DNA of 64,000 nt from Maribacter hydrothermalis (GTDB taxonomy: Bacteria > Bacteroidota > Bacteroidia > Flavobacteriales > Flavobacteriaceae): assembly GCF_001913155.1 (NCBI RefSeq), contig NZ_CP018760.1, positions 2,728,001-2,792,000 of the forward strand. Direction: 5' to 3'. The notes beneath the pieces are model-generated. The model did not search any database and was not told the origin of the DNA. It saw nothing but the letters and a program-made list of their open reading frames with translations. The first letter of the stretch is position 1. Every line of letters starts with the position of its first letter. Below, piece by piece: positions 42,040 through 52,568 of the stretch. The position numbers and the translations under genes are program-made.

Positions 42040-43383
42040 ATGAAGAATTTTATTGATACATTATCCAATATTTGGAAGATAGAAGAACTAAGAAATAGAA
42101 TTCTTATAACTTTAGGACTTTTGTTGGTTTATCGTTTTGGTTGTCAAATCGTACTTCCAGGTATTGATTCTACACAATTAGGTGGATTAACGGATAGTAC
42201 TGACCAAGGTATTTTTGGTCTTTTAAATGCATTTACCGGAGGGGCATTTGCTAATGCTTCTGTTTTTGCATTAGGTATTATGCCTTATATTTCTGCTTCT
42301 ATTGTTGTACAGCTAATGGGTATTGCAATTCCTTATCTTCAAAAATTACAAAAAGAAGGTGAAAGTGGTCGTAAGACTATCAATCAAATCACTAGGTGGC
42401 TAACTATTGGTATTTGTATAGTGCAAGCTCCTGCATATTTATATGGGTTAGAAGCCTTTGGTGTAAGGGATAGTGCTTTCTTATTAGGAAAAGGATTAGA
42501 TTTTATGGTTCCTGCGGTAATTATTTTGGTAACAGGTACTGTATTTGCTATGTGGCTAGGGGAAAAAATTACTGATAAAGGAATTGGTAATGGTATTTCT
42601 TTGTTGATTATGATAGGTATTATTGCTACAATGCCGCAATCTTTTGTTCAAGAGTTTATATCTAGAACAACTAATAATAACGGTGGATTAATGTTTATAT
42701 TAATAGAAGTTATTATTTGGTTCTTAGTAATATTGGCTTGTATTTTATTAGTAATGGCTACAAGACAAATACCTGTTCAGTATGCAAGACGTACTGCTTC
42801 TGGTGGCTATGAAAAGAACATTATGGGGTCTAGACAATACATTCCTTTGAAATTAAACGCTTCGGGAGTAATGCCAATAATATTTGCACAAGCTATTATG
42901 TTTGTTCCTGGTATGATTGGTGGAGCATTTGATGATACCGCTTTTGGACAGTGGATGCAAGTACAGTTTAGTGATATTTTTGGTTGGGCATATAATTTAT
43001 TGTTTGCAATATTGATTATAATTTTCACCTATTTCTATACTGCAATAACAGTTCCAACGAATAAAATGGCCGATGACCTTAAAAGGAGTGGTGGTTTTAT
43101 ACCTGGAATACGTCCTGGAAAAGAAACTGGAGATTATTTAGATAAGATTATGTCTTTAATAACGTTACCTGGATCTATTTTCTTAGCTTTGCTGGCTATT
43201 TTACCAGCTATTGTGGTTAAATTAATGGATGTTCAAGCAGGATGGGCATTGTTTTATGGTGGTACATCACTATTAATTATGGTTGGTGTTGCTATCGACA
43301 CTGTTCAACAAGTAAATTCTTATTTGTTAAATAGACATTACGATGGTTTAATGAAAACCGGTAAAAATAGAAAAGTAGCATAA
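42040..43383 (+). CDS. secY: Preprotein translocase subunit SecY, 447 aa
   Basis: Channel subunit of the Sec translocon in the inner membrane, with ten hydrophobic segments. Characteristic parts: LGIMPYISASIVVQLMG (TM2 signature), EKITDKGIGNGISLLI (cytosolic loop and TM5), RQIPVQYARR, KLNASGVMPIIFAQ (TM7 region), and IRPGKETGDYL. The usual place within the spc operon. infA follows after 3 bases, without the adk or map genes found here in many bacteria. Confidence 0.99.
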   Translation: MKNFIDTLSNIWKIEELRNRILITLGLLLVYRFGCQIVLPGIDSTQLGGLTDSTDQGIFGLLNAFTGGAFANASVFALGIMPYISASIVVQLMGIAIPYLQKLQKEGESGRKTINQITRWLTIGICIVQAPAYLYGLEAFGVRDSAFLLGKGLDFMVPAVIILVTGTVFAMWLGEKITDKGIGNGISLLIMIGIIATMPQSFVQEFISRTTNNNGGLMFILIEVIIWFLVILACILLVMATRQIPVQYARRTASGGYEKNIMGSRQYIPLKLNASGVMPIIFAQAIMFVPGMIGGAFDDTAFGQWMQVQFSDIFGWAYNLLFAILIIIFTYFYTAITVPTNKMADDLKRSGGFIPGIRPGKETGDYLDKIMSLITLPGSIFLALLAILPAIVVKLMDVQAGWALFYGGTSLLIMVGVAIDTVQQVNSYLLNRHYDGLMKTGKNRKVA

Positions 43384-43386
43384 TTT

Positions 43387-43602
43387 ATGGCTAAGCAGGC
43401 AGCAATAGAACAAGATGGATCTATCATTGAAGCATTATCTAATGCAATGTTTCGTGTAGAGTTGGAGAATGGACATGTGGTAACGGCGCATATATCAGGT
43501 AAGATGCGTATGCACTATATTAAACTATTACCTGGAGACAAGGTTAAATTGGAGATGAGTCCGTATGACCTTACCAAAGCAAGAATTACATATAGATACT
43601 AA
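43387..43602 (+). CDS. infA: Translation initiation factor IF-1, 71 aa
   Basis: Single OB-fold factor that binds the A-site of the 30S subunit. [20 protein letters not shown], then [20 protein letters not shown] and [13 protein letters not shown] match the family end to end. It lies between secY and rpmJ as in many bacteria. Confidence 0.98.
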   Translation: MAKQAAIEQDGSIIEALSNAMFRVELENGHVVTAHISGKMRMHYIKLLPGDKVKLEMSPYDLTKARITYRY

Positions 43603-43610
43603 GATACAAG

Positions 43611-43727
43611 ATGAAAGTAAGAGCATCAGTTAAGAAGAGAAGTGCCGACTGCAAGATTGTTCGCAGAAAAGGCAGGTTGTACGTAATCAACAAAAAGAAT
43701 CCTAGATTTAAACAAAGACAAGGGTAA
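43611..43727 (+). CDS. rpmJ: 50S ribosomal protein L36 (bL36), zinc-free form, 38 aa
   Basis: Read directly from the sequence: starts [20 protein letters not shown] and ends [10 protein letters not shown], 38 residues, the normal length. The zinc ligands of the usual form (three Cys and one His) are mostly lost: only Cys 14 remains, with Ser at 11, Asn at 27-28 region and Phe in place of the His. This is a C-minus version that should not need zinc. 8 bases after infA, 2 before rpsM. Confidence 0.96.
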   Translation: MKVRASVKKRSADCKIVRRKGRLYVINKKNPRFKQRQG

Positions 43728-43729
43728 TT

Positions 43730-44104
43730 ATGGCAAGAATCGCAGGTATAGATATACCAAAACAAAAGAGAGGCGTAATCGCCTTAACCTATATTTTTGG
43801 AATTGGCAGAAGTAGGTCACAAGAAATTTTGAAAAAAGCCCAAGTTAGTGAAGATACTAAGGTTTCTGATTGGAACGATGATGAAATTGGCCGTATAAGG
43901 GAAGCTGTTTCAGGTTTTGTAATTGAAGGTGAATTACGTTCTGAAACTCAGTTGAACATTAAGCGTTTAATGGACATTGGCTGTTACAGAGGAATTCGTC
44001 ATAGATCAGGTTTACCTTTAAGAGGTCAGCGTACTAAGAATAACTCTAGAACAAGAAAAGGAAAACGTAAAACAGTTGCTAACAAGAAGAAGGCAACTAA
44101 ATAA
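43730..44104 (+). CDS. rpsM: 30S ribosomal protein S13 (uS13), 124 aa
   Basis: Head protein contacting tRNA and bridging to the 50S subunit. [20 protein letters not shown] at the start, [14 protein letters not shown], and the basic tail [20 protein letters not shown] are typical. 9 bases before rpsK; opens the alpha part of the cluster. Confidence 0.99.
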   Translation: MARIAGIDIPKQKRGVIALTYIFGIGRSRSQEILKKAQVSEDTKVSDWNDDEIGRIREAVSGFVIEGELRSETQLNIKRLMDIGCYRGIRHRSGLPLRGQRTKNNSRTRKGKRKTVANKKKATK

Positions 44105-44113
44105 TAATTAGGT

Positions 44114-44506
44114 ATGGCAAAGGCAAATACTAAAGTTACCAAGAAACGTAAAGTTATAGTAGATTCTGTTGGGGAGGCTCATATAAGTGCTTCTTTCAAT
44201 AATATCATTATATCTTTAACAAATAAAAAAGGAGATGTTATTTCTTGGTCATCTGCTGGTAAATTAGGTTTTAGAGGGTCTAAGAAAAATACACCATATG
44301 CGGCTCAAGTGGCTGCTGAAGATTGTTCTAAAGTTGCTCATGAAGCAGGCTTAAGAAAGGTTAAGGTATATGTAAAAGGACCTGGAAATGGTAGAGAATC
44401 AGCGATAAGATCTATACACAATGCAGGAATAGAAGTGACAGAAATTATAGATGTTACACCTATGCCTCATAATGGTTGTAGACCTCCTAAAAGAAGAAGA
44501 GTTTAA
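44114..44506 (+). CDS. rpsK: 30S ribosomal protein S11 (uS11), 130 aa
   Basis: Platform protein at the mRNA exit. [40 protein letters not shown], and the end [18 protein letters not shown] are the family signature. A 90-base structured gap follows before rpsD. Confidence 0.99.
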   Translation: MAKANTKVTKKRKVIVDSVGEAHISASFNNIIISLTNKKGDVISWSSAGKLGFRGSKKNTPYAAQVAAEDCSKVAHEAGLRKVKVYVKGPGNGRESAIRSIHNAGIEVTEIIDVTPMPHNGCRPPKRRRV

Positions 44507-44529
44507 ATTAATTACTAATATATTTCACG

Positions 44530-44583
44530 GAAAGTGTAGTTACGATTATCGAAGGATAAGCCTTAATTCATAATCTCACTTTC
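44530..44583 (+). ncRNA. Candidate S4 leader: three-tier nested hairpin before rpsD
   Basis: GAAAGTG (44530-44536) pairs with CACTTTC (44577-44583), inside it GATTAT (44544-44549) with ATAATC (44570-44575), inside that AAGG (44552-44555) with CCTT (44561-44564) around a 5-base loop; all 17 pairs are Watson-Crick. Internal loops are asymmetric (7/1 and 2/5). The element ends 13 bases before the rpsD ATG. S4 represses its own operon by binding leader RNA in other bacteria, so a similar role here is plausible but unproven. Confidence 0.6.
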
Positions 44584-44596
44584 AAATTAAAAGAAA

Positions 44597-45202
44597 ATGG
44601 CAAGATATACAGGACCAAAATCAAAGATTGCTCGTAAATTCGGCGAGGCAATTTTCGGAGATGATAAATCTTTCGAAAAGAAAAATTACCCTCCAGGGCA
44701 ACACGGAAATAATAGAAGAAGAGGTAAAAAGTCTGAATACTCTATTCAATTAATGGAGAAACAAAAGGCTAAATATACTTATGGTATTTTAGAAAAACAG
44801 TTTAGAAATTTGTTTCAAACTGCTAAAAGAAAAGAAGGTGTTGCTGGTGAGATTTTACTTCAATTATGTGAGTCACGTTTAGATAACGTAGTTTATAGAA
44901 TGGGAATTTCCCCTACTAGAAGCGGAGCTAGGCAATTGGTTTCTCACAGGCACATTACAGTAAACGGAGAGTTGGTAAACATACCATCTTATTCATTAAA
45001 GGCTGGTGATGTTGTTGGTGTAAGAGAAAAATCAAAATCACTTCAAAGTATACAAGATTCATTAACTGCTAGTAGTGCGGTTTATGAGTGGATTTCTTGG
45101 AATAGTGAAAAGAAGGAAGGTACATATGTTTCCATTCCTGAAAGATTACAGATTCCAGAAAATATCAAAGAACAATTAATCGTGGAGTTATACTCTAAAT
45201 AA
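44597..45202 (+). CDS. rpsD: 30S ribosomal protein S4 (uS4), 201 aa
   Basis: Primary 16S rRNA-binding protein that nucleates the 30S body. [20 protein letters not shown] at the start, [20 protein letters not shown], and an S4 RNA-binding domain [20 protein letters not shown]. The N terminus has no Cys cluster, so it is the zinc-free form. It is preceded by a structured 90-base gap and followed by rpoA after 17 bases. Confidence 0.99.
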   Translation: MARYTGPKSKIARKFGEAIFGDDKSFEKKNYPPGQHGNNRRRGKKSEYSIQLMEKQKAKYTYGILEKQFRNLFQTAKRKEGVAGEILLQLCESRLDNVVYRMGISPTRSGARQLVSHRHITVNGELVNIPSYSLKAGDVVGVREKSKSLQSIQDSLTASSAVYEWISWNSEKKEGTYVSIPERLQIPENIKEQLIVELYSK

Positions 45203-45219
45203 ACAACACCGATCCAATT

Positions 45220-46212
45220 ATGGCATTATTTAATTTTCAGAAACCCGATAAAGTAATAATGATCGATTCCTCTGATTTTGAAGGGAAGTTCGAATTTCGC
45301 CCTTTGGAACCTGGTTATGGATTAACTGTTGGGAATGCATTAAGACGCGTATTGTTATCTTCATTAGAAGGTTACGCTATTACGTCTGTAAGAATAGATA
45401 AGGTAGATCATGAGTTCTCAGTAATATCTGGCGTTGTAGAAGATGTTACAGAGATTATTTTGAATTTGAAACAAGTGCGTTTCAAAAAACAAATAGAAGA
45501 CTCGGAAGCTGAAGTTGTTTCAATTTCAGTAAGTGGTAAAAATCAATTGACCGCAGGTGATTTTCAGAAATTTATTTCTGGCTATCAAATATTAAATCCT
45601 GAATTGGTAATTTGTAATATGGATGCTAAAGTTAGTATCAATATGGAAATTACTATCGAAAAGGGTAGAGGTTATGTACCAGCGGAAGAGAATAAAAAAT
45701 CTGGAGCTCCATTAGGAACAATAGCAATTGACTCTATTTTTACACCTATTAAGAATGTAAAATATAGTATAGAGAACTTTCGTGTTGAGCAAAAAACGGA
45801 TTACGAAAAATTGGTTTTTGAAATATCTTCAGATGGTTCCATTCATCCTAAAGATGCTTTAACTGAAGCTGCTAAAGTACTTATTCACCACTTTATGTTA
45901 TTCTCTGATGAGCGTATTACATTAGAAGCTGATGAAATTGCTCAGACAGAGACTTATGATGAGGAGTCTTTACATATGAGACAATTGTTGAAAACTAAAT
46001 TAGTTGATATGGACCTTTCTGTTCGTGCACTAAACTGTTTAAAAGCAGCTGAAGTTGACACTTTAGGAGATTTAGTTTCTTTCAATAAGAACGACTTAAT
46101 GAAGTTTAGAAACTTTGGTAAAAAATCTTTAACGGAACTTGAAGAACTTGTAATTAACAAGGGGTTAAGTTTTGGTATGGATTTATCAAAATATAAATTA
46201 GATAAAGATTAA
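45220..46212 (+). CDS. rpoA: DNA-directed RNA polymerase subunit alpha, 330 aa
   Basis: The N-terminal dimerisation domain ([36 protein letters not shown]) is followed by a linker and a C-terminal domain with helix-hairpin-helix type motifs ([39 protein letters not shown]), so both halves are complete. It is the platform for core RNA polymerase assembly. A 59-base gap with a nested hairpin follows before rplQ. Confidence 0.99.
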   Translation: MALFNFQKPDKVIMIDSSDFEGKFEFRPLEPGYGLTVGNALRRVLLSSLEGYAITSVRIDKVDHEFSVISGVVEDVTEIILNLKQVRFKKQIEDSEAEVVSISVSGKNQLTAGDFQKFISGYQILNPELVICNMDAKVSINMEITIEKGRGYVPAEENKKSGAPLGTIAIDSIFTPIKNVKYSIENFRVEQKTDYEKLVFEISSDGSIHPKDALTEAAKVLIHHFMLFSDERITLEADEIAQTETYDEESLHMRQLLKTKLVDMDLSVRALNCLKAAEVDTLGDLVSFNKNDLMKFRNFGKKSLTELEELVINKGLSFGMDLSKYKLDKD

Positions 46213-46215
46213 ATA

Positions 46216-46260
46216 ATCATATTTTGCTCCTCGTTCTATCGAGTTTGGTAGCAAGATGAT
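46216..46260 (+). ncRNA. Candidate leader hairpin between rpoA and rplQ
   Basis: ATCAT (46216-46220) pairs with ATGAT (46256-46260), TTGCT (46224-46228) with AGCAA (46250-46254), and CTCG (46230-46233) with CGAG (46240-46243) around a 6-base loop; 14 Watson-Crick pairs in three tiers. It starts 3 bases after the rpoA stop and ends 11 bases before the rplQ ATG. It could be an autoregulatory or processing site. Confidence 0.5.
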
Positions 46261-46271
46261 AAAATTAAAAC

Positions 46272-46805
46272 ATGAGACACGGTAAAAAAAATAACCATTT
46301 AGGTAGAAAAACTGCTCATAGAAAAGCGATGTTAGCAAACATGGCTTGTTCTTTGATCGAACACAAAAGAATCAATACAACTGTTGCTAAAGCGAAAGCT
46401 TTAAAACAATTTATCGAGCCTTTGATTACAAAGTCTAAAGCTGAGAATAATGTTAGTGCTGAGAAAGGTACTCATAACAGACGTATCGTTTTTAAAAATC
46501 TTCGTGATAAGTATGCTGTTACAGAATTGTTTAGTGTAGTTTCTGAAAAGGTTGCCGATAGACCAGGTGGTTATACTAGAATTATCAAATTAGGTAATCG
46601 TTTAGGTGATAACGCTGATATGGCAATGATAGAATTGGTTGATTTCAACGAGTTATACAATGCTGGCAAGCCTAAGAAGAAATCTACTAGAAGAAGTAGA
46701 AGGTCAGGTGGTAGTGATGCTGAAGTTGTTTCTGCAGAGAAAGAAACAAAAGTGGAAGAAGCTCAAACCGAAACAGAAGCTAAGACAGATGATTCTAAGG
46801 AATAA
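46272..46805 (+). CDS. rplQ: 50S ribosomal protein L17 (bL17) with long C-terminal tail, 177 aa
   Basis: Protein near the tunnel exit. [20 protein letters not shown] and [20 protein letters not shown] are the family signature, and the conserved fold ends near [13 protein letters not shown] (about residue 130). A tail of about 45 residues follows, first Lys/Arg-rich ([15 protein letters not shown]), then Glu/Lys/Thr-rich to the stop, longer than in E. coli. Last gene of the ribosomal run, followed by a strong terminator. Confidence 0.98.
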   Translation: MRHGKKNNHLGRKTAHRKAMLANMACSLIEHKRINTTVAKAKALKQFIEPLITKSKAENNVSAEKGTHNRRIVFKNLRDKYAVTELFSVVSEKVADRPGGYTRIIKLGNRLGDNADMAMIELVDFNELYNAGKPKKKSTRRSRRSGGSDAEVVSAEKETKVEEAQTETEAKTDDSKE

Positions 46806-46829
46806 AATTGTCGATAAATATTAATAATG

Positions 46830-46863
46830 AAAAAGGATAAACTTTCTAGTTTATCCTTTTTTT
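46830..46863 (+). terminator. Intrinsic terminator of the ribosomal/rpoA operon
   Basis: Perfect 14-base-pair stem AAAAAGGATAAACT / AGTTTATCCTTTTT with loop TTCT, followed by more T. It lies 25 bases after rplQ and ends the long ribosomal transcript before carA. The A-T base makes it usable in both directions. Confidence 0.9.
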
Positions 46864-46899
46864 ATGTTTTTTTGTTAACGAATAAATTATAAGACTAAA

Positions 46900-48027
46900 A
46901 TGAAATATCAAGCAAAGAGAAAAGCTATTATATTACTTGCAGATGGTACCATCTTTTATGGAAAATCTGTTGGAGATAAAAAAGGTACTGCTTTTGGTGA
47001 AGTATGTTTCAATACAGGAATGACAGGTTATCAGGAGATATTTACGGATCCATCTTATTTCGGACAAATAATGGTAACTACCAATGCCCATATTGGTAAT
47101 TATGGCGTTAATAAAGATGAGATAGAATCTGAGTCTATAAAAATTGCTGGATTGGTTTGTAGAAATTTCAGCTATGAGTATTCAAGACCTTCCGCAGATA
47201 ATAGTTTGCAAAATTTCTTAGATGAAAATGAGCTGTTTGCTATATCAGATGTCGATACGCGTGCATTAGTTAGCTATATAAGGGACAATGGTGCAATGAA
47301 TGCTGTAATATCTACTAATATTGAGAATATAGATGAGTTGAAAAAACAATTAAGTGAAGTGCCAAGCATGGAGGGTTTAGAATTGGCCTCGAAAGTTTCT
47401 ACTAAAGAACCATATTTTGTTGGTGATGATAATGCAACGTTTAAAATTGCAGCACTTGATATTGGAATTAAAAAGAATATTTTAAGAAACCTGGTGAAGC
47501 GTGGAGCTTACGTAAAAGTCTTTCCTTATAATAGTAGTTTTGAAGAAATGTCTTCTTGGAATCCTGATGCTTTCTTTATTTCTAATGGTCCTGGTGATCC
47601 AGAACCATTAGTGGATGCAATTACTGCGGTTAAGAAAATGATCCAAACAAATAAACCCCTTTTCGGTATTTGCTTAGGACATCAAGTTTTGGCATTGGCA
47701 AACGGAGTTTCTACATACAAAATGCATAATGGGCATAGGGGTATAAATCATCCTATTTTAAACTTAATTACAGGGAAAGGAGAGATTACTTCGCAAAATC
47801 ATGGCTTTGCCATAAATAGAGAAGAAACAGAAGCTAACAGTAATTTAGAAATCACGCATACACATCTTAATGATAAGACCGTTGCAGGTATTCGTATGAA
47901 AGATAAAGATGTATTCTCTGTGCAATATCATCCAGAAGCTAGTCCAGGTCCTCACGATGCAGATTACCTTTTTGATGATTTTTTCAAATTAATTGAGAAA
48001 AGTTCAAAACATAACGAAATAGTTTAA
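46900..48027 (+). CDS. carA: Carbamoyl-phosphate synthase small subunit, 375 aa
   Basis: Glutamine amidotransferase subunit that feeds ammonia to CarB for arginine and pyrimidine synthesis. The N-terminal CPSase_sm domain (ADGTIFYGKSVGDKKGTAFG, EVCFNTGMTGYQEIFTDPSY) is followed by a class I GATase domain with Cys 258 (FGICLGHQ) and His 344/Glu 346 (YHPEASPG), so the triad is intact. carB is not in the window. carA sits between rplQ and eno, an order seen in other flavobacteria; terminator-type hairpins on both sides suggest its own transcript. Confidence 0.97.
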   Translation: MKYQAKRKAIILLADGTIFYGKSVGDKKGTAFGEVCFNTGMTGYQEIFTDPSYFGQIMVTTNAHIGNYGVNKDEIESESIKIAGLVCRNFSYEYSRPSADNSLQNFLDENELFAISDVDTRALVSYIRDNGAMNAVISTNIENIDELKKQLSEVPSMEGLELASKVSTKEPYFVGDDNATFKIAALDIGIKKNILRNLVKRGAYVKVFPYNSSFEEMSSWNPDAFFISNGPGDPEPLVDAITAVKKMIQTNKPLFGICLGHQVLALANGVSTYKMHNGHRGINHPILNLITGKGEITSQNHGFAINREETEANSNLEITHTHLNDKTVAGIRMKDKDVFSVQYHPEASPGPHDADYLFDDFFKLIEKSSKHNEIV

Positions 48028-48031
48028 ATAA

Positions 48032-49420
<1,389 letters not shown>

Positions 49421-49442
49421 TCCTTGTTTGTGATGATTAATT

Positions 49443-49474
49443 AAGCCTTTCTTTTCAGAAAGGCTTTTTTTTTT
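49443..49474 (+). terminator. Intrinsic terminator of eno
   Basis: Perfect 10-base-pair stem AAGCCTTTCT / AGAAAGGCTT with loop TTTC, followed by eight further T. It lies 22 bases after the eno stop. Confidence 0.92.
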
Positions 49475-49539
49475 GGCGTACATCAAAACTTTAACTACCT
49501 TTTGAGAATAAACCATTAAAAACCCCACTTTGTTAGCGT

Positions 49540-51075
49540 ATGAATAATTTTCTTTTTGTTTCCGCAGAGAACGATGCCATTCCTGATTGTAAAGCAGGTG
49601 GAATGGGTGATGTAGTTAGAGATGTACCAAGAGAGATTTCTAAACGAGGTGATAAAGCCCATGTTGTAGTCCCTTCATATTCTAGATTGCATAAAAATGG
49701 TATATTCAAGACAAAGCTTGAGTTTAGTCTAAGAGGTATCCCATATACCGCAGAGTTATATGAAGTAATTCCAAAAAAGGTTGATGTAAATATTACACAT
49801 TATGTCATTCATCATCCTGAAATCCTTGAAGGTGGTATAGCTCATATTTATCACGATGATCCCACAGAACCCTTTTTTAATGATTTTATAAAATTTATTA
49901 TTTTTTGTACTGCGACTGCAGAGGCTATAAAAATAGGGGCTTTTGGGGATTTAGATATTGTTCATATGCATGATTGGCATGCAGCCGCATTATTGTTTAT
50001 AAAAAAGTACCATCCCAATTATCAAGATTTAAAAAAGATGCGTTATGTATATAGCATCCATAATTTAGCAATTCAAGGAATAAGACCATTTTATAATAAC
50101 CATGCATCTGTTAATAATTGGTTTCCTGAAATTCAGCTAGACCATAAAGCCCTAATGGATTATCGTTATCAAGATTGTATTAATTTAATGGCCGTGGGAA
50201 TTAGATTGGCCGATGCTGTACATACCGTTTCGCCTTCTTATAAAGATGACGTGCTTTTGCCAAGTAGAAGACCGGAATTTATTGGAGGAGAAAGTTTAGA
50301 AGTAGATTTGCAAAAAGCAGATAATGAGGGCAGGCTATTTGGAATTTTAAATGCAAGTAATTACGGTAATATTCGAGTAGCCGAAAAAGGATTACTGTAT
50401 AGAAACACAGTTAAAGCCTTATTTAGATGGCTTCAAGATACATCAAAGAAGTATAAAGCTGATTTTTTGGCTCATACCGGCGAGAAAATTATGCAATATG
50501 TAGGTAATAGACCAAAATTCATTGTGTCTAGTGTTGCCAGGTTAACTGAACAAAAATTCTATTTTTTAAAACGATCACCAGAAGCTTTTGAGAAAATACT
50601 TGTAAGACTAACTAAGGTAGAAGGGATCTTTATGTTGTTAGGAACCGGGGACCCGGATTATGAAGAGTTTTTTAGAGAAATGAGTTATAAGCATAAGAAT
50701 TTTATATTTACAAATGGTCAGTCAGAAGACCTTATTGATTCTATGTATTTAGAAACAGATTTGTATTTTATGCCTAGCTTATTTGAGCCATGTGGAATAA
50801 GTCAAATGCTGGCAATGAGAAATGGGAACCCATGTCTTGTACATCATACAGGTGGTTTAAAAGATACAGTTGCTCATATGAAGACGGGGTTTGCTTTTAG
50901 CGGCGAAACTTATGATCAACAAATTAAGAATATGGTAAATAGTTTTGATGAAGCGCTAACTCTTTGGGAAAACGATAAACCTGCTTGGAAAAAAATTCAA
51001 AACAATGCTAAAAAGGCTCGTTTTACATGGGAAAAGTCTTTAGATGAGTATTATAAATCATTATATCTGTTGTAA
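49540..51075 (+). CDS. glgA: Glycogen/starch synthase (GT5-type), 511 aa
   Basis: Transfers glucose from a nucleotide sugar to a growing alpha-1,4-glucan. The N-terminal Rossmann domain carries the KxGG nucleotide-sugar motif (DCKAGGMGDVV, Lys 18) and VHMHDWHAA; the C-terminal domain has FIVSSVARLTEQK, MLLGTGDPDYEE and the end motif SLFEPCGISQMLAM with TGGLKDTV. This is the GT5 two-domain GT-B layout. Length is close to normal. The gene symbol is given by family; no other glycogen genes are in the window. A TTTG at 49501 with TTTG at 49529 resembles a weak promoter. Confidence 0.85.
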   Translation: MNNFLFVSAENDAIPDCKAGGMGDVVRDVPREISKRGDKAHVVVPSYSRLHKNGIFKTKLEFSLRGIPYTAELYEVIPKKVDVNITHYVIHHPEILEGGIAHIYHDDPTEPFFNDFIKFIIFCTATAEAIKIGAFGDLDIVHMHDWHAAALLFIKKYHPNYQDLKKMRYVYSIHNLAIQGIRPFYNNHASVNNWFPEIQLDHKALMDYRYQDCINLMAVGIRLADAVHTVSPSYKDDVLLPSRRPEFIGGESLEVDLQKADNEGRLFGILNASNYGNIRVAEKGLLYRNTVKALFRWLQDTSKKYKADFLAHTGEKIMQYVGNRPKFIVSSVARLTEQKFYFLKRSPEAFEKILVRLTKVEGIFMLLGTGDPDYEEFFREMSYKHKNFIFTNGQSEDLIDSMYLETDLYFMPSLFEPCGISQMLAMRNGNPCLVHHTGGLKDTVAHMKTGFAFSGETYDQQIKNMVNSFDEALTLWENDKPAWKKIQNNAKKARFTWEKSLDEYYKSLYLL

Positions 51076-51113
51076 GTGATGTAGTTGATAGAACTTATTG
51101 TTAATTTTAGCCC

Positions 51114-51150
51114 AAACAGAATTTTGAAATTGTTAAAACAATCCTGTTTT
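51114..51150 (+). terminator. Possible terminator between glgA and gltA
   Basis: AAACAG (51114-51119) pairs with CTGTTT (51144-51149), and inside it ATTGTT (51129-51134) with AACAAT (51137-51142) separated by two bases. It is followed by TTGTTAACTTT. The inner dyad has too short a loop to be ideal as RNA and could instead be a protein-binding site in the gltA promoter region (TAACTTTA at 51153-51160). Confidence 0.4.
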
Positions 51151-51189
51151 GTTAACTTTACGAGAAGTATTTAAAACGTAAAAATAAAA

Positions 51190-52476
51190 ATGTCAGATAA
51201 AGCTATTTTAGAATATAATGGTCAAAAATATGAGTTTCCAGTTATTAAGGGAACCGAAGATGAACTTGCAATCGATATCAAATCATTGCGTTCAGCAACC
51301 AAAGGAATGATAACTATTGATCCAGGTTTTAAAAACACGGGATCTTGTGAAAGTGCCATTACATTCTTAGATGGAGAAAAAGGTATTTTACGTTATAGAG
51401 GTTACTCAATTGAAGAATTAGCTGAGAAAGCCGATTTCTTAGAAGTAGCTTATGCATTGATTTTTGGAAACTTACCGAACAAAGAAGAATTGGCTAAGTT
51501 CCATAAAGATATTAAAGATGAGTCTCATGTAGATGAAGAGATGAAAAAGATATTGGATGGTTTTCCAAAATCTGCACACCCTATGGGCGTGTTGTCATCC
51601 TTAACAAGTGCCTTAATTGCATTTAACCCTTCAACTGTTGATGTAAGTTCAGATGAGGCAATGTATCATGCTATTGTACGTATTCTTGCCAAATTCCCAG
51701 TTCTTGTAGCTTGGACATTGCGTAAAAAGAAAGGCCTTCCGTTAGATTATGGTGATGATAGTTTAGGATATGTTGAGAATATTCATAAAATGATGTTCAA
51801 GCGTCCAAACCAAGATTATAAAAAGAACAAAGTTGTAATTGAGGCTTTAGATAAGTTATTGATATTACACGCCGATCATGAGCAAAACTGTTCTACGAGT
51901 ACGGTACGTATCGTTGGTTCTTCTCATGCTGGTTTATTTGCATCGTTATCTGCAGGTATTTCTGCGCTTTGGGGCCCGCTTCATGGAGGGGCTAACCAAG
52001 CGGTATTGGAAATGCTAGAAGCTATCGAAGCTGATGGTGGCGATACCAAAAAATATATGGCGAAGGCAAAAGATAAGGAAGATCCGTTTAGATTAATGGG
52101 CTTTGGTCATAGAGTATACAAGAACTTTGACCCGCGTGCCAAGATTATCAAAATGGCTGCCGATGAAGTATTGGCAGATTTAGGAATAAATGATCCTATT
52201 TTGGAAATTGCAAAAGGTTTGGAGAAAGAAGCATTAGAGGATCAGTACTTTGTGGAAAGAAAACTATATCCTAATGTAGATTTTTATTCAGGTATTATAT
52301 ATAGAGCTTTAGGTATACCTACAGAAATGTTTACAGTAATGTTCGCTTTAGGTAGATTGCCAGGGTGGATTGCTCAGTGGAGAGAAATGAGATTGAATGG
52401 TGAACCAATAGGTAGACCAAGACAGGTTTATGTTGGTGAAAATTTAAGGTCTTTTGTCGAACTGGACAAGAGGTAG
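51190..52476 (+). CDS. gltA: Citrate synthase, 428 aa
   Basis: Condenses acetyl-CoA and oxaloacetate in the TCA cycle. It is the type II, hexameric kind with the N-terminal beta domain (AILEYNGQKYEFPVIKGTED). Catalytic His in GPLHGGANQAV and in FGHRVYKNFDPRA and the Asp in YPNVDFYSGII are all present. Length matches E. coli GltA. Monocistronic, with a strong terminator after it. Confidence 0.97.
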   Translation: MSDKAILEYNGQKYEFPVIKGTEDELAIDIKSLRSATKGMITIDPGFKNTGSCESAITFLDGEKGILRYRGYSIEELAEKADFLEVAYALIFGNLPNKEELAKFHKDIKDESHVDEEMKKILDGFPKSAHPMGVLSSLTSALIAFNPSTVDVSSDEAMYHAIVRILAKFPVLVAWTLRKKKGLPLDYGDDSLGYVENIHKMMFKRPNQDYKKNKVVIEALDKLLILHADHEQNCSTSTVRIVGSSHAGLFASLSAGISALWGPLHGGANQAVLEMLEAIEADGGDTKKYMAKAKDKEDPFRLMGFGHRVYKNFDPRAKIIKMAADEVLADLGINDPILEIAKGLEKEALEDQYFVERKLYPNVDFYSGIIYRALGIPTEMFTVMFALGRLPGWIAQWREMRLNGEPIGRPRQVYVGENLRSFVELDKR

Positions 52477-52500
52477 ATTGCTACCTTTATTAAAAAAACA

Positions 52501-52534
52501 AAAAGCTCTTTTAATTTTAAAGGAGCTTTTTTTT
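52501..52534 (+). terminator. Intrinsic terminator of gltA
   Basis: Stem AAAAGCTC / GAGCTTTT extended by one T-G and three T-A pairs, loop of 6, followed by four more T. It lies 25 bases after the gltA stop. Confidence 0.88.
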
Positions 52535-52568
52535 GTGCCAAATTTTAATTCATTTTAAAATATTAGTT

